The notes below the pieces were generated by a model. It was not told where the DNA came from. It saw only the letters and a list, made by a program, of their open reading frames with translations, and ran no database searches. A stretch of DNA of 64,000 nt from contig OZ024871.1 of the NCBI GenBank assembly GCA_964017185.1, positions 22,792,488 to 22,856,487 on the forward strand. Direction: 5' to 3'. Source of the stretch: Rugalucina vietnamica (taxonomy: Eukaryota > Mollusca > Bivalvia > Lucinida > Lucinidae). This document shows, piece by piece, positions 1 to 10,036 of the stretch. A program made the position numbers and the translations under genes. How positions within the stretch are numbered: the stretch's first letter is position 1; each line of letters opens with the position of its first letter.

Positions 1-181
1 ATCAGCTTCGCAGTAGCTGCGAAGCTGATCAGCGCTTTTGTTTTTGCTACATGGATTGTACAATTCCTCTACTTTCTAAATCCAAAATTTTCAGCCTCTA
101 TCCATCTTCTGTGCTTGTACAGCTCAATTTGTGTCGGACCTGTTCGGAAACCACATTGTTGGTTTTCTCATGACGTGACTC
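1..181 (-). mobile_element. GAGCC MITE, cut by window edge
   Basis: Inner stem and long-spacer arm present; ends GACTC 18 bp before the first DRC3 exon in the window. Confidence 0.85.
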
Positions 182-199
182 TCATGTTTTTCCTTCTAG

Positions 200-319
200 A
201 GAGCTGCAGCCACAGAGAGATACCAGATCTCTATAGAGGAGATGATTCACAATGAGAAACAGGCAGATAACAGACGAGAAGATGAGATCCGGAAGAAGAA
301 AGAATACGAAATACACAAG
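200..319 (+). CDS. DRC3: DRC3 exon (first in window)
   Basis: Forty codons, phase 0 at both ends, with acceptor TTCTAG before 200 and donor GTACAC after 319. The peptide is highly charged (ERYQISIEEMIHNEKQ, then RREDEIRKKK), a coiled-coil linker that follows the leucine-rich repeats in DRC3. The acceptor is only 18 bp right of the end of a MITE copy (1-181). Confidence 0.85.
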
Positions 320-3300
320 GTACACTTAAGTCACTTTGTGGTTAATTCTTGTAAAACAGCCATGTTTGGATATCAAATAAGATATTTTCTGCAATTTAGT
401 TTACATGAAAGTATACCGTTTATAAAGTGTCCAGACCATACCATTGTACATGTAAAAGAACTGTTAAGTATGTGTATATACATGTACAGTTTTTGTCTGT
501 TAGTCAGGTCTGAAGACTAGGTCCCTTGGACTTAACACAAACATTAGGCGCTGCTTAGTCTCCAGTCTCAGCACAGTATGTTCTTGTCAGCAGTTTGTCC
601 TTGTAAAATTGTCATGGCACCTCAGTTAATAAAGCAAAGCAAAGCAAAGCAAAGTCTCTTTCAAGGACTGGAGAAGCCCTGATCCACTGGGGCCAGTTGT
701 TCAAAACCTTGTTAGCTTAAACATCATTGTTAAGGCCTCAACTCGTTAAGTAAATGCCGACTACATAATCAAATACACTTATGTTTTTTGTTGATCAAAT
801 GTGAGAATCCTTTGCATTGCAAAGGATTCTCACATTTTTCAACAAAAAATAATGTATTTGTGATATTGCCATTTCAAATTTTAATGAATCGTAAACTAAC
901 AACATTGTTAAATGTTGAACGATTGGCTCCTGGTTTACAAGGCAAGTATGCCACAGAGGCTTCTTGAACTGTCAAGGATGCTCACTAGTGGAGAAGAATC
1001 TTTGTGTGCAGTCACATGATTTTCTTCAGATTTACCTATGAAATTAACAGAAATATTTCCTGGAAATTTTTATGATTTTGTAATTTGCAAACTTGTACCT
1101 CAACTTCAGCATAAAATAGAAAATGATGTTTTAGTTGGTGTTATGGGTCCTATATCTTGGAGATGTTAGTCAAGAATTCCCTTTGATATTCAAATTATGG
1201 GATGCCAAAAACAAGTTTAGTTATAAACCCGCCATTGTTTTTCATGTTCCCAGGAAGCATATGTAGAGTTGATGGATGGTCCCACACTGTTTGAGAGCAT
1301 GTACTCTGATGATGCCGAGGGACAGAAGATGAAGGAGATGCCAGGCGTAGACGAGCTCATGATGATATATCCTTTCTTGTATTGTACACTGGATGCTTAC
1401 TTTGTCTATATTACGAAAAACATGTCCATGTAATATACAGATTTTTCTGAAGTTGTAAAAATTTAAAATTTTCAGTAGAAAATTTTCATATTTTTCTTAT
1501 TTTTGCTCAAAACATAAATTGTGAGTACACGTTAGAACTGCCTCGACGAGGCGGTTCTAACGAGTACCCACAATCTATGTTTTGGAGCAAAAATAAGAAA
1601 AATAGGTATACCCCTGCATACGGCAGTTTTGCTATACAAAAGTGGGGTTTAAGGGGGGTATACATTAAACGGACATGTTATCGTGATGTCTATGTTAAAA
1701 GGGTTTGTTTGACTTTATGGTAATAGATTTTGTTACATTACATTAACAGAGCAATCCATTTCCATTAATAGAGCACCCCCCACAAAACAGCATTTGCAAT
1801 ACATGTAAAATTAATTTCATGATTTATATCACCTTTTAACAAGTAAAAACTTACAACAGAATTGCATTCAAGCTACTATTTTATGACATGAACTTCACAC
1901 ATGAGGATCTAATCGAATTAATGTCCAAATTCTAAGAATTACTGTAAATAATAATCTGGTACCAGAATCAAACAGAACTAAATCCTATCAGAAGCTATAG
2001 TAAATATCAAACTAAACCTTTTTTTGGGATCACTTTTGCCTCTTATATAAAAAATGTGAGTTTGTGAATGCTTATTAAAGTCACATTACTGAGACTTTTT
2101 ATTAAGTCGAATGAATTAATATTTGCATCTCGAATAGCAATAAATATATTCCTTACTCTTTATGCCCCCAACTTTGAAAAAGTTGGAAGGGCATATTGCT
2201 TTCGGCTTGTCTGTCTGTCTGTGTGTGTGTGCATCTGTTAACTTTTGAACGGTGAATGCTAGGGTTTTGAAATTTCATATGCACATTCCTCATGAAAAAA
2301 TAGTTGACCCATATTTTTAGCTCACCTGAGCCGTTAGGCTCACAAAGTGAGCTTATAGGATGGCCATGATCCGGTGTCCGTCCGTCGTCCGTCCGCCGTC
2401 GTCCACCATTTTCAAAGATCTTCTTCTCTGAAACCGCTTGGCCAATCAAAGCCAAATTTTATATGAAGCATCTATAGGAAGGGGGAACCAATGTGTTTAT
2501 AAATAATCCAGGTCACATGACCAAGATGGCCGCCATGCCCATATATGGTAAAAACCCTTCAAAAATCTTCTTCTCCAGAACCACTGGACCGATTTCATAG
2601 GAAGCATCTATGATTAGGGGGAATCAATGTGTTTATAAATAATCCAGGTCACGTGACCAAGATGGCTGCCATGCTCATATATGGTAAAAACCCTTTAAAA
2701 TTCTTCTTCTCCTGAACCAATGGACCGATTTCAACAAAACTTGGCAAGAAGCATCGGGGACTGAAGTACTACAATGTGTTTATAAATTATGACCTTTAGA
2801 TGACCTTGACCTATTTTACAGCAAGGTCAACATAGGTCGCCAATGCATTTGAATGGGGAAAACTTTTAAAATGTCATTTAAAGTGAAAGTCTTGCAGGAA
2901 ATGGGCAGTAGGACTGAATATTATTCTGAAAAAAATTGGACCCCAGGGGCTCATTTGCTCCAGCTCCGGGACATTATACATGTATATTACCAAAATATTC
3001 AAACATCTCCTCTGAAACCGCTTGGCCAATCAAAGCCAAATTTCATGTGAAGCATTTATAGAATGGTGGAACCAATGTGTATATAAATATAATCAAGGTC
3101 ACATGACCAAGATGGCCGCCATGCCCATATATGGTATAAACCCTTCAAAAATCTTCTTCTCCGGAAGCTGTGGACCAATTTCGAAGAAACTTGGCATGAA
3201 GCATCGATGACTCAAGTACTACAATGTGTGTATAAATCATGACCCTGTGATGACCTTGACCTATTGTAAGGCAAGGTCAACATGGGTTACCTATGTCTTT

Positions 3301-3660
3301 GAATGGGTAAACTGTTAAAATGTCATTTGAAGGGAAAAACTTGTATGGACAGTATATTGATTATTCTGAAGGGAAAAACTTGTATGGACAGTATATTGAT
3401 TATTCTGAAGAAAAAGAAAATGGCCCAAGGGCTTCATCTGCCCCTATACTGGGACTATTTTCTGTAACATTCGTGTATACAGCAGATCTCAGGTGAGCGT
3501 TTACAGGACCATTGGTCCTCTGGTTTTTCATGTCCGAGTTATGCCCCTTTTCTGAGTTATGTCCCTTTGAAAACAAAATTTGAAAGTCTTGTGTGCAAGA
3601 TATCTCAAAAAGTATCACCCTGGTCCGTCATTACGTACAGGAAATTAAAGCAGAAAAACC

Positions 3661-3704
<44 letters not shown>

Positions 3705-5340
3705 TGTGTTATGCAAAGCTCAAAGGCGCAGATCAGTTGTGCATAAACTGAGAAGTTCAAAGGCGCCGATCAACAGATCTTAGAAAAAGGTACAAGTAGG
3801 CAAAGATCAGGAAAAGGCGCAATCAGAAAGAGATTCCCACTCCAAAAACCGAGGTGGGAAAAAACCAAACTAACAATCAGGCTCTTATACCATGAAACAT
3901 ATCCTAAGCCGAATGAGCAGCTATTTTCCCAATAGGTGGCCACTCAGTTACCTTAATTCAAAATATGAAAACATACATAAGGCGCCAACAGCACAAAAAA
4001 TTTTAAACACCAAGACATAAAACAAAAATAACCACCACAGAAGTATCGCCTTGGAACGATCAGTAACACAAAGTTACTGGCGGGCTTAAACCTGTTTTAG
4101 AAGCTGATCAGCTCCGTTTTCTTTTAATTTATAGACAGAGGAATCCCTTATTTTCTCCAAATAAAATATGCGAGTTCTCTAATTGTACAACACGTTTGTA
4201 TTTGATCTGGTCGAGAACCCCGAAGTCAGAATGTGGAAGTCAGTTTTGACCACCTCTTAAAGTGTTCTCTACATGCATGACCATATAAGGTAAACCACTA
4301 AAAGTCAATGACAAAAGTGTTATGTATGACAGTTACTTGTTGAAAGATGTGCATTCAGTACTGGTAAACTTCCCAAGGGAGTATGCCCAGGAAAGTATGA
4401 TGTTAAACATATGATGTTTACTTGTTGTCCTTAGCAATTATTTACTTTTAGTGTCCCAGATATTGGACATAAACAGGTTGTTTACTTCAGAATTTTCTAG
4501 AAATTTCAAATTGTTCTTTGACGGAAAAGTCCGGAAAAATCTGGAAGAACCAAAGATGTAGAATCTTCTAGAAAAATCTTTTTTTATGTCAAAAGAATAT
4601 TGTGGAATTTTCTGGAAGGATAATGGCCTCTCTAGAATATTCCAAAACATTAAATTTTGGTAAACAACTTGTTATTTTTAGTATATGATATCATAGAATT
4701 TGCTGGAAGAATCCTGAATGTTCCTCAGTGCTATATAAGGGCTACAAATTTTCATAAGGACAATCTTTGGGTACTGTTACTATTAAGAAGTCAAAATCTA
4801 TCTTACTGGAATTTAAACTTATTCTTGGATTACTTTGTGATATTCGATTCTGGATTGGGACATAGTGCTATTTTGAAACAAACTTTAATTCTTGGGATCA
4901 GAAACTGATACAGACTTGTGTTAAAAAATTCTGAGGGACATTCAGACATTCTTTAAGGGAATTAACATCTTGAAAGGTATTGTACATTCATTTTTGTTTG
5001 ATTGTATATATGCTTTTGATTGTTTCACATGTAATTACTGGTTAAATCACTTCTAAATAGATTTGTTAAATTTTAAACAAAGCTTGTTGCTGGCTAACCA
5101 ACTTGTTGGTTTCTTTAATCTTCTAGTTACGCCTGGCACGTAACAAAAGACAATGTACAGGTAGTTATCTTATTCACGTACATAAAAGGTATGCCATGTA
5201 GTGAACCAGAACATTCAGGGTCAAAATCCATATATTAAGGGGGATGGTCCGGTAGTTTCTGATTGAAAAAATGGGTCGAGCTGACATAGCCGAGACTTAC
5301 TTGGACAAGAAAATTTGGATCGAGGTGACTCGGAACCCAT

Positions 5341-5371
<31 letters not shown>

Positions 5372-8300
5372 CATTATTCATGCCTATGCAATTGTAGAGT
5401 TTTTTTTCTCACCTGTAAAACAATGATTTTCAGTTATAATTCTGATTTTTTTTTTTTTAATTTTGCACAAGAAATAGATTGTGGGCAGACATTAAGAGGA
5501 TCTAACTGAGTCCATAGTATCGTAATAAGGTTTATTTTACCCAAATTAGAACGTTTTAGTTGTTTTTTCGTTGTACCGTTTTAGGTGTCGAATGCGTTGT
5601 AACGAAAAATCATTAATAATTTCGCTATCAAAGGACATTTGAATTTTTTTTTTGGCCAGATCGTCTTATTAGGTCAGTATCTATGTTCGACATCAAAAAT
5701 CAACCCATTTACCATCGAACTTTGACCACAATATAAGCTTTTCTTCTCGGTGAAGTTCAAAACACACGATTTGGCAATCAGCTGTCTAAGGGTGTCGAAC
5801 ATTATACTTAAATGGGTGATGTCCTGCAGAATGTACCGATAGAGGCAAATAACACAATAGTTTTGCTGGTCCGTAAGGTGTGTTTGATTAAGATAAACAA
5901 AAAAGGGACATCAGAATCAATAAACAAATCTTACTCACCGATTCGTGTCCACAAAAATCCGCCATTTTTTTAAGAAACTATACGTTGCGCTTTAGTTACA
6001 TATACGTTGCTTTAATTTCCTGTACGTAATGACGGACCAGGGTGAGTATTTGAGCCAGAGCCTTCATATTTGGTATACTGGTTGGGCCTGAGGAGTAGAT
6101 CACCTGATTAACTTTTGAGAACTTTACCCCAAATTATGACAAAATTACGGAATTTTGAAATTTTCGTTATTTTTTCCACTTTTCGGTGAAATTTGAAACT
6201 TTTAAACAGTGAACACTAGGGTTATCTCAAAAAGTATTTGAGCTATAGCCTTCATGTTTGGTATACTGATTTTGGCTGAGGAGTAGATCACCTGATTAAC
6301 TTTTGAGAACTTCACCTGATATTTTGACAAAATTACAGAGCAGTTAACATATTATTGAGAAGGAGGATGGGATGTTGACATTTTGAAGGATTTTTCCACT
6401 TTTCGGTGAAACTTTTGAACGGTGAATACCGTAATCGGGTTTTTAAGTTTCATATACAGATTCCTCATGAGAAAATAGTTGACCCATAATTTTTTTCATG
6501 TCCGAGTTATGCTCCCTTTTTGAGTTATGTTCCTTTGGAAACATAATATTTGAAAGTCATGTGTGCAGGATATCTCAAAAAGTAATTAAGCTAGGGCCTT
6601 CATATTTGGTATACCGTTTGGGGCGGAGAAGAAGTTCACCTGATTAACTTTTGAGGACTTTCCGTCAAATTTTGACAGAATTAGAATTGTGAAATTTTAA
6701 CTCCATTTTTAAGTGTGCATCTGTTATCACTGTTAGTCCTCAAGTTTGCTATTTGTGCCCCAGTCTACTCTGTTTGCTTACATGATTTTCATTAAAAAAA
6801 TAATTAAATAAATGAATCATATAAACTGTGCCATGTTAGAGGCAAGCATACAGTTGGGGGCATAGTGTTTTACAAACACTTATTTCTAGTTGATGTTTTA
6901 TCGTCTGGGAGCAAAGGAAAGCTACTTAGCAATAATTACATAAAAATGCCAGAAAGGAAACAGGAAAATACATGTCAACATGGTAACTTTACGATATATA
7001 CAGAAAGCGAGATGTACAGCTCTTTCTCAGCTATTTAGCAATTAAAATCAGCAAGCAGAAAGCAGACTGGTCATTATCCATTAGAGCCACCCCATGGGAA
7101 AACCAACAATCTGCATAGGCGAAAACAAAGGAGCAGATCAGCTTCGCAGTAACTGCGAAGCTGATCAGCGCCTTTGTTTTCGCTACACGGATAGTACACT
7201 TCCTCTTCTTCCTAAATCCGAAATTTCAAGCTTCTAGCCTGCTTCTGTGACTGTGCAGCCTGATTTGTGTCAGACCTGTTCGGAAAGCACATTATTGGTT
7301 TTCCCACAAGGCGGCTCATTAGTTGAAGGATGTCTTCCTTAACACTGTTCACATTCCGCGACAAGTTTGTTCAGATTTGTCAGCAGATATTTGAGTATGG
7401 CCTGCAGGAACACGCCAAAAGGGATGAGGAGATGAACTCATTCTGGGAATGTGTGGAGGAGGCGCGGACGGAAAATAAAGAGATGGGGATGGTGGCTATT
7501 GAGAATTTCATGGTGATCAAGAAAAAGGTGAGACTGGGGGACTTGGGTTGACCATAGAGAAATGAGTCGCGACACGGGGAAAAACGGTCTTCGGGAGTCC
7601 AACACAAACTGGCCTGTACAGTCCCAGAAGAAGGTTAGAAGCTTGAAATTTTGAATACAAGTAGAGGAGGAAATGTACTATCCATGTAGTGAAAACAATG
7701 GCGCCGATCACCTTCACAGTTACTGTGAAGCTGATCTGTGCCATTGTTTTCGCATAGGCAAAAGTCTGGTTTTCTCATGATGTGGCTCATACACTTGCCT
7801 ATAATATTTCCTGTTTTTTTACCTCAGAGCTTGACTATTAATCAGCTTTACTTAATTTAACTTTGCATTTGTGTCAACATACTTGAAGAACATTTGTCAT
7901 TTTGAAGTCCTATAACAATAAAGCTGCATGGCACCCAGTACAATCACTGTTAAGTAGTATGATATCAACCCTGGTTGATGTAACTTGGTTATGGTAAATC
8001 TAATTCATGGTAAAACAGGATTTCTCTCTCAGGTGTGAAATTCTATGCTCATTTGATCCTCAAGTGTGACCTAGTATTCTGCATTTTCTGTGTTGTACAG
8101 ACTTTAATCACATGAAAATATCTCATTTCAGGCATTTGCCGAGTTGAACCAGATCACCGACCAGTCTCTGTTAGATACCAAGGTTCAGGAGTTTAACCGA
8201 GGGGTATCAGAGCTCTGGGATAGATTGATGGGACTGGAGTTACAACTAGTTGATCAGCTTGAGGTAAGGACTGGATACAAGTCAAAGTATGTGCTATAAG

Positions 8301-9536
8301 TCTCTGTGGCTAAGAGGCCAAGTCACTCCTTTTGTAAACTCAGCTGAGCTGAGACAAAAATTTATCCTGCTCATAAATGTTTAATACTAAAATTTATCCT
8401 GCTCATAAATGTTAAAATGCCAACAATTTATTTGGGCTCTTTCGTTATTAAGAAGCAGTTTAAATTTTATGCTCAGCAGAGTTGAGCATGAAAAAAGTTG
8501 TATAACAGGACATGTGCCCTACAGGCAGGACATGTGCCCTACTTTCATCCTTGTTTCTCCCAATGTTGTGACCTTAATTATGAATGCCCATCACGAGGGA
8601 ATATGTTAGAGCTCACAAAAATCACACTGGAGAAAGTTGTCAAGAATTGTCATTCACTCTTTCAGGAAATAATCAAAGACTTTGAGAGGAACCTACAGGA
8701 CATGTGTTCCACTTTCATTGAAAATGTCCAGGGCTATCTGTCCCAGTGTCGTGATCTTGAGAATGCCCATCATGAGAGAATGTTAGAAATCGCTATCATT
8801 ACGTTGGAGAAAGTTGTCAAGAATGAACTAGATGATGAGATTTCAGATGATCTTAGAAATGTGAGTATTGCAATTATACATTGCATATCTTTTGTTGACA
8901 CCCAAAATACTACTACAACTAGAGTGCTTTAATAATTGAATTAATGGAATTTTCAAGTTATTGTTGGTTAACATGTTAACTGAAAATTTGTATGCAAAGA
9001 CCAGTTTTATGCCTTATGATTTTTAGACTGTAAAATCCATTGATTGTTGCTTAGAATTTCCTTAACATAATTGAGCCGCATCACGAGAAAACCAACAGTC
9101 TGCATATGGGGAAACAAAGACGTAGCTGATCACTACACGGATAGTACAATTCCTCCATTTTTGAATCCAAAATTTCAAGCTTCTAGCCATCTTCTGTGAC
9201 GGTACTGACCTGTTTGTATCGGACCTATTCAAAACCCACATTGTTTGTTTTCTCATGACGCGGCTCATATTTCTTCCTCTTCAGCTGTTTGTTGACAAGG
9301 ACACCATCATTAACGCCGTCACCTCATCACATGACGTCCACCTTCTAAAAATAGACAACAAGGAAGACGACATTGTAACCAGAATCAACGCTTGGATGAA
9401 AAATTTGATTGAAAAGATTCACGAGGAGCAAGAAATTGTGAGAAATCGGGTACGAGTATCGGAAATAAAGAACTTAATAGATCATCTCAGAGATGACATT
9501 GACAATTTGGAGGTGCTGCAGGGAGCTGGTTATTAG
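200..9536 (+). CDS. DRC3: Dynein regulatory complex subunit 3, C-terminal part (six exons)
   Basis: Subunit of the nexin-dynein regulatory complex, which links outer doublets of motile cilia and flagella and controls dynein activity. Exons 200-319, 1254-1366, 7353-7527, 8132-8263, 8666-8860 and 9285-9536 join in phase into 328 codons ending in TAG at 9534. I recognise the C-terminal coiled-coil half of animal DRC3/LRRC48 from its conserved blocks: a 'LFESMYSDDAEG' block, 'PGVDELM', 'DKFVQICQQIFEYGL', 'RDLENAHHE', 'LFVDKDTIINAV', 'SHDVHLLKIDN' and 'IDHL.DDIDNLE'. They occur in the family order, and the spacing across the second splice junction needs no gap. The N-terminal leucine-rich repeats must lie left of the window. 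The second intron is U12-type. Three acceptors lie within about 35 bp of a MITE end, and intron 4 holds a decayed copy of exon 5. It converges on the epsin gene, 12 kb away. Confidence 0.93.
320..1253 (+). other. DRC3 intron: hairpin and short tandem repeat
   Basis: Contains GCAAA repeats (632-655) and a near-perfect hairpin at 783-850 (arms AAATGTGAGAATCCTTTGCA). Nothing else recognised. Confidence 0.6.
1254..1366 (+). CDS. DRC3: DRC3 exon ending at a U12-type AT-AC donor
   Basis: It starts after the acceptor CCCAG at 1249-1253 and codes for EAYVELMDGPTLFESMY and onwards to PGVDELMM. The last codon is split 2+1. No usable GT donor follows; instead the sequence runs directly into ATATCCTTTC, the U12 AT-AC donor consensus, from 1367. 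Confidence 0.9.
1413..1690. mobile_element. Hairpin element, family AACATGTCC
   Basis: Inverse ends around AACATGTCC/GGACATGTT with a central palindrome built on GGTACACGTTAGAACCGCC; flanked by TGTCTAT-like duplicates. Other copies: about 11690-11950, 51868-52128, 58715-58815 and a decayed one at 42215-42310. Confidence 0.75.
2319..3525 (-). mobile_element. Microsatellite-bearing element AACCAGAGGACC family
   Basis: From AGCTCACCTGAGCC, through (GTCC)n near 2378 and two ~455-bp cores (with CATATATGG, GATGGC and TGGCCAA phrases), to GGACCATTGGTCCTCTGGTT. Inverse of the + copies at 25866 and 47023. Confidence 0.72.
3615..6045. mobile_element. 2.4-kb element TCACCCTGGTCCG..., 3-bp target duplication
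   Basis: Inverse ends of about 37 bp starting TCACCCTGGTCCGTCATTAC, flanked by GTA (3612-3614, 6046-6048). A 3-bp duplication fits several cut-and-paste superfamilies. Contains poly-T/(GT)n at 3661-3709, a module shared with 42977-43169, (TTA)n at 5342-5372 and no credible coding frame. Confidence 0.78.
7084..7317 (-). mobile_element. GAGCC MITE, intact
   Basis: 234 bp with duplicated ATTA (7080-7083, 7318-7321). Ends 18 bp before the U12 branch-site motif. Confidence 0.9.
7353..7527 (+). CDS. DRC3: DRC3 exon after the AT-AC intron
   Basis: Completes the split codon with A and continues FRDKFVQICQQIFEYGL to FMVIKKK; donor GTGAGA at 7528. An ATG at 7330 opens the same frame upstream, but those codons are the U12 branch-site region and are intronic. 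Confidence 0.92.
7564..7788 (+). mobile_element. GAGCC MITE
   Basis: Diverged copy in a DRC3 intron; inner stem altered (CCTTCACAGTTACTGTGAAG) but still paired. Confidence 0.8.
8132..8263 (+). CDS. DRC3: DRC3 exon
   Basis: Forty-four codons, AFAELNQITDQ to LELQLVDQLE, phase 0 at both ends, acceptor CATTTCAG and donor GTAAGG. The 'LMGLELQLVDQLE' end matches the family's conserved 'LEMQLVEQLE' block. Confidence 0.92.
8310..8507. mobile_element. Hairpin MITE, second family, rearranged
   Basis: Shares TTTATCCTGCTCATAAATG (twice) and GAGCATGAAAAAAGTT with 37701-37948; right next to the duplicated DRC3 exon remnant. Confidence 0.65.
8527..8649 (+). pseudogene. Decayed duplicate of the adjacent DRC3 exon
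   Basis: The stretch aligns with DRC3 exon sequence from the 'AGGACATGTG' block of 8666-8860 onwards: both share ACTTTCAT, GTCGTGATCTT or the like, AATGCCCATCA, TGTTAGA and GAGAAAGTTGTCAAGAAT in the same order. It lacks its own good splice signals. Its end reads in the same frame as the true exon without a stop, so a readthrough or alternative-acceptor form cannot be excluded. The 'acaggacatgtgccct' string just before it is itself doubled. Confidence 0.75.
8666..8860 (+). CDS. DRC3: DRC3 exon
   Basis: Sixty-five codons beginning EIIKDFERNLQDM and ending DDEISDDLRN, acceptor CTCTTTCAG and donor GTGAGT. It contains the conserved 'QCRDLENAHHE' block. A degraded duplicate of its middle and end lies directly upstream at about 8527-8649. 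Confidence 0.93.
9073..9266 (-). mobile_element. GAGCC MITE, inner stem deleted
   Basis: Both outer arms present, central palindrome lost. Directly precedes the last DRC3 exon. Confidence 0.8.
9285..9536 (+). CDS. DRC3: DRC3 terminal coding exon
   Basis: Eighty-three codons plus TAG. It starts LFVDKDTIINAV, contains SHDVHLLKIDNKEDDIVTR and ends IDNLEVLQGAGY, the conserved C-terminus of the family with a short tail. The acceptor TTCAG at 9284 is 18 bp right of a MITE end, so the branch point probably lies in MITE sequence. Confidence 0.93.
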   Translation: MFVDKDTIINAVTSSHDVHLLKIDNKEDDIVTRINAWMKNLIEKIHEEQEIVRNRVRVSEIKNLIDHLRDDIDNLEVLQGAGY

Positions 9537-9627
9537 TGGATAAAAGACTTGCTTCAGCGGCTGCCTGTGATTAAATACTGATTTAAGCTAAGACTCAGAT
9601 CAGCCTGGTTGTCCACACTCAGTCTAT

Positions 9628-9768
9628 TTGAGGTTTGACACAAGGAAACCGGACAAACAGGCCTGTGCAGTCACAGAAGAAGGCTGGAAGCTTGAAATTT
9701 CAGATTCAAGAAGAGGGATTGTACTATCTGTGATGCATATGATAAAAAATGGGTTTCTCATGATGTTG
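9628..9768 (+). mobile_element. GAGCC MITE remnant
   Basis: Long-spacer arm and terminal TTTCTCATGATG recognisable in the DRC3 3' UTR region; stem lost. Confidence 0.6.
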
Positions 9769-9868
9769 CTGAGAGAAGCCCAGGGTGATCTGAGTCTACT
9801 GGGCATAAAGCTCGGATTATTGAAATGGTTGTTATATTGACAGAATTCTGCTTTATAGCCAATGACAA

Positions 9869-9874
9869 AATAAA
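9869..9874 (+). terminator. Candidate DRC3 polyadenylation signal
   Basis: First AATAAA after the DRC3 stop codon, 333 bp downstream and just before the Pearl-like element. The putative 3' UTR includes a decayed MITE copy (about 9628-9768). No transcript evidence. Confidence 0.4.
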
Positions 9875-9903
9875 CAATAGGTGGGCTCATTTATTACTTT
9901 ATT

Positions 9904-10001
9904 ATACCCCGCCACTTAAAAAAGTGCGGGGTATTATGTTATACCATCCAAAAAAAATTGTGTTCGAGTGTCCGTCCGTCCGTCTGTCTGTCCGTCTGTC
10001 C

Positions 10002-10036
<35 letters not shown>

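Larger units (their letters stand above)
2161..6864. mobile_element. TATGCCCCCAACT...AGTTGGGGGCATA element with nested insertions
   Basis: Inverse ends at 2161 and 6852-6864. The internal units repeat phrases such as GATATCTCAAAAAGTA and CCTTCATATTTGGTATAC. It is opened by two insertions (2319-3525 and 3615-6045); repeated internal units at 6220-6260 and 6480-6600 show the empty sites. (GTCT)n near 2207. Resembles microsatellite-bearing bivalve elements. Confidence 0.65.
1367..7352 (+). other. U12-type AT-AC intron of DRC3 (5986 bp)
   Basis: The donor ATATCCTTTC (1367-1376), the branch site TTCCTTAAC (7335-7343) and a terminal AC at 7351-7352 match the minor-spliceosome AT-AC consensus at every position. 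The branch adenosine lies about 10 nt from the 3' end, inside the narrow range known for U12 introns. Joining 1366 to 7353 gives a split ATA codon and a continuous DRC3 frame with no gap relative to the family. The intron carries a hairpin element, a 4.7-kb nest of transposons and a 234-bp MITE that ends 18 bp before the branch-site motif. Confidence 0.92.

Noticed and set aside
7330..7352. ATG at 7330 as an alternative DRC3 start
   Set aside because: The codons before 7353 are the U12 branch-site region, and the family continues upstream of this point in the previous exon.
8498..8932. Single 144-codon frame as a gene of its own
   Set aside because: It is a readthrough of the exon duplicate, a short intron piece, the DRC3 exon and the next donor.
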